Part shown: positions 1 to 4,795 of the stretch, one piece after another
How positions within the stretch are numbered: the first letter of the stretch is position 1
How the letters are laid out: each line of letters begins with the position of its first letter
Origin: an uncultured Anaerolineae bacterium
GTDB lineage: Bacteria; Chloroflexota; Anaerolineae; Anaerolineales; UBA11858
Length of the DNA stretch: 6,302 nt
Direction of reading: 5' to 3'
NCBI GenBank assembly: GCA_937893815.1
Contig: CALCSH010000061.1
Coordinates: 1-6,302, forward strand
The notes under the pieces: model-generated
Told to the model about the DNA's origin: nothing
What the model saw: only the letters and a program-made list of their open reading frames with translations
Database searches by the model: none
Program-made: the position numbers and the translations under genes

Positions 1-74
1 CCTGGGCCACCAAGTGTACGGTGAACTTCGATGGCTGCTTCGACAATTACGCGGCTAAGTTCGTTTTCATTCAT
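1..74 (-). CDS. GxxExxY family protein, N-terminal fragment cut by the window edge
   Basis: The minus strand from 74 down to 1 encodes MNENELSRVIVEAAIEVHR followed by TLGGPG and is still open at the edge. This is the characteristic start of the GxxExxY (formerly GxxJ) family, which belongs to the PD-(D/E)XK nuclease-like superfamily and is common in multiple copies in Chloroflexota, cyanobacteria and Bacteroidota; its cellular role is not established. The naming motif GxxExxY starts just where the window ends, so it cannot be confirmed. There are two in-frame ATGs, at 77 and 74. I prefer 74 because GGGTGA (78-83) then lies 3 nt upstream and family members usually begin MNENE. The gene lies downstream of rimO on the same strand, separated by a palindromic repeat, and is probably an independent unit. 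Family call is by recognition of about 25 residues. Confidence 0.72.
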   Translation of the reverse strand, partial: MNENELSRVIVEAAIEVHRTLGGP

Positions 75-90
75 CATTCACCCTATATTT

Positions 91-174
91 TTAACGCAAG
101 GGCGCAAGAATGCAAAGTCGCAAAGCTTTTTAAGTTTTTCTTGGCGTCTCTGCATCTTTGCGCCCTTGCGTTAA
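91..174. repeat. 84-bp imperfect palindrome of phased 8-bp CGCAAAGN-like units (copy A)
   Basis: The outer 17 bp are a perfect inverted repeat: ttaacgcaagggcgcaa at 91-107 against its complement at 158-174. Pairing continues with about 13 of the next 18 positions matching, so almost the whole segment can fold. Each arm is also a run of four 8-bp units in strict phase. The left arm at 95-126 reads cgcaaggg, cgcaagaa, tgcaaagt, cgcaaagc; the right arm read on the minus strand gives cgcaaggg, cgcaaaga, tgcagaga, cgccaaga. A related copy lies at 4605-4669. The right end (ttaa, 171-174) supplies the rimO stop codon. It may act as a transcription end or mRNA-stabilising hairpin for rimO, but there is no T-tract typical of an intrinsic terminator. 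No transposase and no clear target duplication are visible. Confidence 0.85.
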
Positions 175-1520
175 AGTTCTTGCGTCGAATCTAGCACCCC
201 CGTTAAATCGTAGGGCATGGCGCCGGTGATGCGGATAGGCGCCATTGCGCCGATGGGTAGATCGTCTTCGATAATGACCATGCCATCAATTTCCGGAGCG
301 TCGCGATAGCTTCGTCCCAGAGAGATGCCATCGCCCTGGCCCTCGATGAGCACATCCAGGCTGGTACCGATGAGACGCTGGTTGCGGGCGAGTGAAATGG
401 CTTGCTGACGCTCCATGAGCTGCTCCCAGCGGGCTTGTTTCACATCTCCGGGAACTGGATCACCCAAAGGTTCGCTGGTCGTGCCCGGTTCAAACGAAAA
501 TTGAAACGCCCCAACACGGTCAAACTGAATCTCTTCAATGAAGTCCATCAAGGTTTTAAATTCGATATCCGTTTCGCCGGGATAGCCAACAATGAAGGTT
601 GTGCGCAGGGCCAGATCGGGCATAGCTGTGCGCATTTTCTCCAATGTTCGGTAAACCCAATCGATATTTGCCGGACGACGCATGCGGCGCAGGGCATCGG
701 GGTGGGCGTGTTGCAGGGGCATATCCAGATAGGGCAGCACTTGTGGATTTTCGGCCATTACCTCGATCAGTTCATCAGTGACGTAGCCAGGATAGGCGTA
801 GAGCACACGCAGCCAGGGCACTTCGGGAACGGCGCCACTGAGTTCATCGAGCAGAGTTGCCAGGCCGTTGCGCATCCCCAGGTCGTGGCCGTAGTCAGTG
901 GTATCCTGAGCGATCAAGTTGATTTCATAAACGCCCATCTCTTGCAGGGCGCGCCCATCGGCCAGAATTGCTTCCAGCGGGCGACTGATCGCAGTCCCTT
1001 TGATGAGCGGAATGGCGCAAAATGCACACGGGCGGCGGCAGCCATCGGCAATTTTTAGGTAGGCGCTGGCTCCCTGTATATTCACTCGTTGTGTTCCGGC
1101 GTCATCGCGGCCAACATCGGCCACATCGGGCAGGTGGTAGAGCGGTTCGGGATGTTTGCCGCGGCGCAGTTTCTCGACAACTTCGAGAATGTCCATCCAG
1201 CGGCGCGTGCCGAGAATGCCATCAATGCCGGGAACCTGTTCGACAACCTGTTGGCCGTAACGCTGTGTCAGGCATCCGGCGGCGATCAGCAACTGTCCAG
1301 GCTTTTTCTCCGCGGCCAGTTCCTTTAACGTTTGAATCGACTCGTCTTTCGCCGGGCCGATAAAACCGCAGGTGTTCACAATCAGCACTTCGGCTTCGGC
1401 GGCTTCGTCAATGGGTATAAACTCGGCTTGCATTAATAACTGCGCCATGGAATCGGAATCGACCGTATTTTTGGCGCAGCCCAGTGATATTAAGTGAAAG
1501 GTTTTTACTGATGAGATCAT
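171..1520 (-). CDS. rimO: Ribosomal protein uS12 methylthiotransferase RimO
   Basis: RimO is a cytosolic radical-SAM enzyme that adds a methylthio group to an aspartate of ribosomal protein S12, using two [4Fe-4S] clusters. The 449-residue product has the usual family length. The N-terminal UPF0004 domain carries the auxiliary-cluster cysteines C15 (SLGCAKNTVDSD), C51 (VNTCGF) and C83 (AAGCLTQRYG). The radical-SAM triad is C161, C165, C168 (CRRPCAFC). The last 70 or so residues fit a TRAM domain. The SLGCAKN motif and the partner gene favour RimO over the tRNA enzyme MiaB. The frame stays open upstream to 1805, but that stretch overlaps the end of the rodZ-like gene and is not RimO-like, so I start at the ATG at 1520 (MISSVKTFHLISLGC). 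The start is 10 nt after the rodZ-like stop with no Shine-Dalgarno sequence, suggesting co-transcription and translational coupling. The TAA stop lies in palindrome copy A. Confidence 0.96.
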   Translation of the reverse strand: MISSVKTFHLISLGCAKNTVDSDSMAQLLMQAEFIPIDEAAEAEVLIVNTCGFIGPAKDESIQTLKELAAEKKPGQLLIAAGCLTQRYGQQVVEQVPGIDGILGTRRWMDILEVVEKLRRGKHPEPLYHLPDVADVGRDDAGTQRVNIQGASAYLKIADGCRRPCAFCAIPLIKGTAISRPLEAILADGRALQEMGVYEINLIAQDTTDYGHDLGMRNGLATLLDELSGAVPEVPWLRVLYAYPGYVTDELIEVMAENPQVLPYLDMPLQHAHPDALRRMRRPANIDWVYRTLEKMRTAMPDLALRTTFIVGYPGETDIEFKTLMDFIEEIQFDRVGAFQFSFEPGTTSEPLGDPVPGDVKQARWEQLMERQQAISLARNQRLIGTSLDVLIEGQGDGISLGRSYRDAPEIDGMVIIEDDLPIGAMAPIRITGAMPYDLTGVLDSTQEL

Positions 1521-1530
1521 AATTGTTGTT

Positions 1531-2790
1531 CTATGGATTTTGTGTTGCTTGTGGCGTTCGAGTAGTACGCGGCGTTCGAGTTGGAGTGGGAGTGATCGTC
1601 GGAGTGGTGGTTTGCATGCCATCGGGGGCGAGAATAAAATTGACCACTTCGCCGGTTTCGCCCAGCACGCCCAGTTCAGCGCCGTTATAGGTAATTTGTA
1701 AAGCCGCCGCATCCCCGCTGAGAATTTCGATACTCTTTTTCCCGGCGAATGCCTGAATGCCTCCCGGGGCGAGACGGCCATTGAAGGCGATTTCGCCATC
1801 GACAATCACACGCAGAAATGCTCGTTGGCGAGTAGTAATTTGCACTTGCACCGCACCTTGAATAGCATCCGCTGCCGGGTTGGCCTCCGCCGCGGCGGGA
1901 GCATTCCCACCAATTGCGGCCTCCGCCGCGGCATCAATTAGAGATTGTACAGTTACGGTGGCGCTTGGTTTCAGGGAAGGCGTCGCGGAGGGCAGCAGCA
2001 CGTCGGCAATCGATGGGGCTGTTGGCAATTGCTCTTGCGGAGTATTGCGGGTGGCTGTAATTTGGGAACCGGCCCAAAGAATAAAGACTACAACAAAAAG
2101 TACGATGAGCCCGCCAAACAACATCTCTCGTGAAAAAATGCGCCGGGTTGTGGTAATGGGGTTTTCTGGTGTGCGTTTGGAGCGCTGCTCTGTTGCAGGC
2201 TGCTGGTTTTTTCGTTCATTCAACTGTGCCTGTAGTTTTTCTGCATATCGCAACAACATAGGTTCTGGATCGAGACTCAAGAATTCGGCATAGTTTTTCA
2301 ACATGCCGGTACCTTGCACAGCAGACGGTAGTGATTCCATCTCACCGCGTTCGAGCGCCTCTAAGTAATGTAATCGGAGATGCGTATGGCGGGCGACATC
2401 ATCGAGTGAAAGCCCTAAAAGCTCACGTTGATTTTTGAGAGTCGTCCCCACGTATGCAAAATTAGCATCTGCCTCATTGCTCGCCGGGGTGGTAGTACGG
2501 GTTGATTCCGAAAGATCATCGATCGGGGTTCTGGATTCGGGTGGCATCAAAGCCAGCAAAACATCTTTTTCGATCGCGGCGAAGAGCGGGGTAGCGTCCA
2601 GATGTAAATACTCGGCATAGGAGCGTAGAAAGCCGCGCATTTGCACGCGTGAGGGCAACGTATCGAAATCTCCGGCTTCCATAGCGCGTAAATAGTGAGG
2701 GCGGATGTGAGTTTCCGCAGCGGCCTGTTCCAGAGAGCGTTCTAGCGCTTGACGCGCCAGACGCAGTTTTTTTCCTACAGCTGCGCTCAT
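1531..2790 (-). CDS. rodZ: RodZ-like membrane protein with two tandem HTH domains and DUF4115-type C-terminus
   Basis: This 419-residue single-pass membrane protein is laid out as cytoplasmic HTH, second HTH, membrane segment, and external Thr/Pro-linked beta domain. RodZ links the MreB cytoskeleton to the envelope in rod-shaped bacteria; the role here is inferred from architecture. The HTH_25-type units are at about residues 5-70 and 114-180 and are clear duplicates: aligning residues 8-70 with 117-179 gives about 29 of 63 identities by hand count (shared HYL, LPS.VQ, YAE, LD.). The transmembrane helix is near 223-241 (MLFGGLIVLFVVVFILWAG) with basic residues on its N side. An Ala/Pro/Thr-rich linker leads to a RodZ C-terminal type domain at about 313-388 (LRVIVDGEIAFNGRL), followed by a Thr-Pro tail. 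The usual family has one HTH. No Shine-Dalgarno precedes the ATG; a TATAAT box lies 7 nt upstream. rimO follows after 10 nt. Confidence 0.88.
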   Translation of the reverse strand: MSAAVGKKLRLARQALERSLEQAAAETHIRPHYLRAMEAGDFDTLPSRVQMRGFLRSYAEYLHLDATPLFAAIEKDVLLALMPPESRTPIDDLSESTRTTTPASNEADANFAYVGTTLKNQRELLGLSLDDVARHTHLRLHYLEALERGEMESLPSAVQGTGMLKNYAEFLSLDPEPMLLRYAEKLQAQLNERKNQQPATEQRSKRTPENPITTTRRIFSREMLFGGLIVLFVVVFILWAGSQITATRNTPQEQLPTAPSIADVLLPSATPSLKPSATVTVQSLIDAAAEAAIGGNAPAAAEANPAADAIQGAVQVQITTRQRAFLRVIVDGEIAFNGRLAPGGIQAFAGKKSIEILSGDAAALQITYNGAELGVLGETGEVVNFILAPDGMQTTTPTITPTPTRTPRTTRTPQATQNP

Positions 2791-2797
2791 GGAGATA

Positions 2798-2803
2798 ATT
2801 ATA
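2798..2803 (-). promoter_or_regulatory. -10 box (TATAAT) placed for a leaderless rodZ-rimO transcript
   Basis: The minus strand reads a perfect TATAAT here, with 7 nt between it and the ATG at 2790, so the expected transcription start falls at or within a base or two of the start codon. No Shine-Dalgarno sequence lies in front of the ATG and no good -35 box is visible 16-18 nt upstream (closest TTCGAA or TCGAAA around 2821-2827). The upstream gene rplI ends in its own terminator, so rodZ needs a promoter in this gap. Confidence 0.6.
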
Positions 2804-2841
2804 ACTGCTCAGGTTCGAGCTTTCGAAAAAACGACAATATA

Positions 2842-2879
2842 GAAAAAGGCCTGGGAGTGTTCTTTGCCACCCCAGGCCT
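2842..2879 (-). terminator. Rho-independent terminator of rplI
   Basis: A GC-rich hairpin pairs 2847-2855 (aggcctggg) with 2871-2879 (cccaggcct), extended by gtg/cac (2857-2859 with 2868-2870) past one bulged A, giving about 12 bp and an 8-nt loop. On the minus strand the stem is followed at once by TTTTTCT, a U-tract, about 25 nt after the rplI stop. It isolates rplI from the rodZ-rimO unit. Confidence 0.9.
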
Positions 2880-2905
2880 GATCTTGCTTTTTCGTCTATC
2901 TCGGT

Positions 2906-3508
2906 TTAGAGTTGATCGAGAATATCTTCCACGCTGAGCGCAGAATCATCCTTGCTATCGTCTTCTACACGCACATCTTCGTATGCAACTTCGTCGATGG
3001 CTTCGAATTCAGCTTCCGCTTCTTTGCGCAGTTCGGCTTCGGCTACGGCAGCTTCGGGGCTTTCCCCTTCACGAAAAACAATCACCTCGATGGAGGGGAT
3101 CAGATCAACGGTCAGGCGGATGTCGATGCTGTGAGAGCCGATATTGCGCAGGGGTTGTGCGTCAATTTGGCGATGGCTGACTTCCACGCCCAATTTGGCG
3201 GAGAGTTCTTCAGCGATCATGCGTGTATTGACCGAACCGTACAGGCGCCCGGTTTCGCTGGCGCGCATGGGGTAGGTCAGTACAACATCTTTCATCTGTT
3301 CGGCAAGGCCGCTCAACTCTTCATTGAGTGCGGAGCGTTGTTTATTAGCTTCGACGCGAATGCCATCGACTCTTTTTAACGCTCCGGGAGTTGCCAGCAA
3401 AGCTAATCCGTGGGGAATTAAATAGTTACGGCCGTATCCATTGGCAACTTTTTTAATGTCACCTGCACGGCCGAGTTTGTACACGTCTTGCAAAAGAAGA
3501 ATTTTCAT
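2906..3508 (-). CDS. rplI: Large-subunit ribosomal protein bL9 with acidic C-terminal extension
   Basis: L9 binds 23S rRNA near the base of the L1 stalk through its N-terminal domain, joined by a long helix to a C-terminal domain, and helps maintain reading-frame fidelity. Residues 13-40 match the L9 signature completely (GRAGDIKKVANGYGRNYL, then IPHG.A...T). The connecting helix spans about 41-75 and the C-terminal domain runs to about 146 (GRLYGSV; SIDIRLTVDL). The 200 residues exceed the usual ~150 by an acidic tail: about 21 Asp/Glu against 4 Lys/Arg in residues 147-200. Start at the ATG at 3508 (MKILLLQDV), with AAAGGG (3518-3523) 9 nt upstream. An in-frame ATG at 3589 is rejected because it lies upstream of the predicted transcription start and adds non-L9 sequence. 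The gene appears monocistronic, with its own promoter and terminator, and the common rpsF-ssb-rpsR partners are absent here. Confidence 0.96.
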   Translation of the reverse strand: MKILLLQDVYKLGRAGDIKKVANGYGRNYLIPHGLALLATPGALKRVDGIRVEANKQRSALNEELSGLAEQMKDVVLTYPMRASETGRLYGSVNTRMIAEELSAKLGVEVSHRQIDAQPLRNIGSHSIDIRLTVDLIPSIEVIVFREGESPEAAVAEAELRKEAEAEFEAIDEVAYEDVRVEDDSKDDSALSVEDILDQL

Positions 3509-3573
3509 TTGTTCAAGCCCTTTCGTTTTTTGAGTGTCTCGGTGCGAAGGGTACAACGCACTGAGCGGCCTGG

Positions 3574-3602
3574 ATTTTACCAGATGCACTAGAACGAGTC
3601 AA
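3574..3602 (-). promoter_or_regulatory. Sigma70-type promoter of rplI
   Basis: The minus strand reads TTGACT (3597-3602), a 17-nt spacer, then TAAAAT (3574-3579), close to consensus with ideal spacing. Transcription would start near 3567 and leave a leader of about 58 nt with a Shine-Dalgarno-like AAAGGG before the rplI ATG at 3508. The rest of the gap between rplI and the aldo/keto reductase stop (3603-3718) shows no gene and no convincing terminator. Confidence 0.8.
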
Positions 3603-3718
3603 CGAGGCGATAACGCAAGTTAGGGCAATGGTTCTCTGAGAATCGCCGTGGTGGATGTCCGTATTTGGGGGCGTGTAGCGGTAGTTTCTAAAGAGCCAGG
3701 GCAATTGCATTTTGTGAT

Positions 3719-4573
3719 TCAGGTAAATAACGGCTCATATTGGCTGGCGCTTGCGATGAGTTGTTCTTGTTCATCAGCACTCAATGGAGAATATTGCTCG
3801 CAAGCTTGCAGCACCAGCGGTAAAACCCGCGTATCGCCGACGGTACACAGGCCGCTGACATCTTGTGAAAGCGCAAAGTTCACTGTGTTCTGGATGATCT
3901 CGGCTTCGGTAAAAGGCTGATACCAGGTGGTGTGGGTTTTCTCTTGTTCACCCCACGGACCGCGGCATACGGTTTTGATAACCATTGTGGCGACATCCCG
4001 CTGGCGGCATACGCGCAGCAGTTCTTCGCTCTGGTGGCGATATTCGGGGTTGGCATATTGCACAAAATTGAGCGGAAAGAGGATGCTGTCGAAATCGAAG
4101 CGCCGTAGCGCTTCCAGGAATATCGCCGGGCTGTCAACGCCGTGGCCGGTGATGCCAATATGACGCGTCAACCCTGCCTGGCGGGCCTCAATCATCGCAT
4201 CCAGCGCGCCGCCCGTCGCGGTTGCCTGATCGAGTTCATCCATCGTCGTGATGGCGTGAATCTGGTACAGATCAAATTGCTCCACTTGCAACCGTTTCAG
4301 TGAGCGGTGCATTTCGTCTGTGGCTCCAGCTTTGCTGCGTTCCATGGTTTTGCAACCCAGGAAGATTTGCTCACGAATGCGTGGCATCCACGGGCCAATG
4401 CGTTGCTCTGCCTGCCCGTAGGAGGGAGCCACATCGAAATGGTTGACGCCCGCGGCGAGTACATTTTCCATTACGCGGTCGGCATCGGCTTGTGAGAGTT
4501 CCCAAAAGGCAGCTGCTCCGAAAATAGCTACGCTGCTCATATGCCTGCTACGTCCAAATCGACGTTTTAACAT
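3719..4573 (-). CDS. Aldo/keto reductase family oxidoreductase
   Basis: This is a 284-residue cytosolic (alpha/beta)8-barrel enzyme expected to reduce carbonyl compounds with NAD(P)H; the substrate cannot be told from sequence. The catalytic tetrad is visible: D47 and Y52 (HFDVAPSYGQAE), K75 (FLGCKT) and H106 (DLYQIHAI). The conserved GITGHG follows at about 140-145, and the C-terminal part covers the cofactor side (TVGDT at about 244-248). There are no CxxC clusters or ferredoxin extension as found in some bacterial AKR fusions. The ATG at 4573 is well supported by AAGGAG (4580-4585) with 6 nt spacing, the best Shine-Dalgarno sequence in the window. The gene seems monocistronic: palindrome copy B and the MITE-like element lie upstream, and rplI downstream has its own promoter. 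Length is short but normal for this subgroup. AKR assignment is firm. Confidence 0.93.
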   Translation of the reverse strand: MLKRRFGRSRHMSSVAIFGAAAFWELSQADADRVMENVLAAGVNHFDVAPSYGQAEQRIGPWMPRIREQIFLGCKTMERSKAGATDEMHRSLKRLQVEQFDLYQIHAITTMDELDQATATGGALDAMIEARQAGLTRHIGITGHGVDSPAIFLEALRRFDFDSILFPLNFVQYANPEYRHQSEELLRVCRQRDVATMVIKTVCRGPWGEQEKTHTTWYQPFTEAEIIQNTVNFALSQDVSGLCTVGDTRVLPLVLQACEQYSPLSADEQEQLIASASQYEPLFT

Positions 4574-4596
4574 GACTGACTCCTTTGTCGGTAGCT

Positions 4597-4602
4597 ATTT
4601 TA
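4597..4602 (-). promoter_or_regulatory. Possible -10 box of the aldo/keto reductase gene
   Basis: The minus strand reads TAAAAT, which would start transcription near 4590 and give a short leader containing the AAGGAG at 4580-4585. No acceptable -35 hexamer is seen at 16-18 nt because that position falls inside palindrome copy B (4605-4669). The placement is reasonable but the support is weak. Confidence 0.3.
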
Positions 4603-4604
4603 TC

Positions 4605-4669
4605 TCACGCAAAGGTGCGGAGCCGCGATTATTTTCTCTGGGTCTTTGCGGCCTTGCGACTTGGCGTGA
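4605..4669. repeat. 65-bp degenerate palindrome of phased 8-bp units (copy B)
   Basis: The ends are inverted (tcacgc at 4605-4610, gcgtga at 4664-4669). The right arm read on the minus strand gives four phased 8-mers: cgccaagt, cgcaaggc, cgcaaaga, cccagaga. The left arm starts cgcaaagg, tgcggagc and then decays. The 15-mer ctttgcggccttgcg (4644-4658) matches copy A at 156-170 in 14 of 15 positions, showing one family. It lies directly upstream of the aldo/keto reductase promoter region and next to the MITE-like element. No coding capacity. Arm pairing is weaker than in copy A, suggesting an older copy. Confidence 0.7.
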
Positions 4670-4681
4670 TTCCTACCTTAT

Positions 4682-4792
4682 AGGACTTACGCACTTGTAC
4701 AAGAGAATGTCCGAAAATAGGGGTGTGTGGGGGGGCGAAGCCCCCCCCCACACCTATTTTCGGGATATTTTTTATCGAGTTGCGTAAGTCCT
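4682..4792. mobile_element. MITE-like element with 12-bp terminal inverted repeats and 7-bp target duplication
   Basis: The ends are perfect inverted repeats, aggacttacgca (4682-4693) and tgcgtaagtcct (4781-4792). They are flanked by a direct duplication of accttat (4675-4681 and 4793-4799), as left by transposition. The 111-bp element encodes no protein, so it would be a non-autonomous element mobilised by a transposase elsewhere. Inside is an 11-bp perfect stem (4711-4721 with 4753-4763) around a G7/C9 core (4729-4735, 4741-4749) closed by a GAA loop, so the whole element can fold into one hairpin. An alternative reading takes ta as the target duplication, as for IS630/mariner-type elements. 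It abuts the stop codon of the C39-like peptidase gene and may end that transcript. Confidence 0.8.
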
Positions 4793-4795
4793 ACC

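Noticed and set aside
91..174. CRISPR array or tandem repeat with spacers
   Set aside because: The 8-bp units are contiguous, without spacers, and arranged in inverted arms, and no cas gene is present.
402..1058. 218-residue open frame on the plus strand
   Set aside because: It lies wholly antisense to rimO, has no recognisable domain, and rimO has all its family motifs. The same applies to the other plus-strand frames over rimO, rodZ, rplI, the aldo/keto reductase and the C39-like gene.
1521..1805. N-terminal extension of RimO by 95 residues
   Set aside because: It overlaps the end of the rodZ-like gene in another frame, is not RimO-like in sequence, and RimO homologues begin close to the SLGCAKN motif, which fits the ATG at 1520.
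3509..3589. Longer L9 starting at an ATG at 3589
   Set aside because: The rplI promoter (3574-3602) overlaps this stretch, its predicted start (about 3567) is downstream of that ATG, and L9 proteins begin with the MKILLLQDV-type sequence found at 3508.
3629..3643. Small hairpin (ggttctctgagaatc) between the aldo/keto reductase and rplI as a terminator
   Set aside because: The stem is short and AT-rich, the loop geometry is poor and no T-tract follows on the minus strand.
4720..4735. G-quadruplex in the G-rich run of the MITE-like element
   Set aside because: Only two long G runs occur (G4 and G7), which does not give four separate G tracts with normal loops; hairpin pairing with the C9 run is more likely.
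4443..4787. 114-residue plus-strand frame across the aldo/keto reductase start, palindrome B and the MITE-like element
   Set aside because: It is composed of antisense coding sequence followed by repeats and has no protein-like composition or ribosome binding site.
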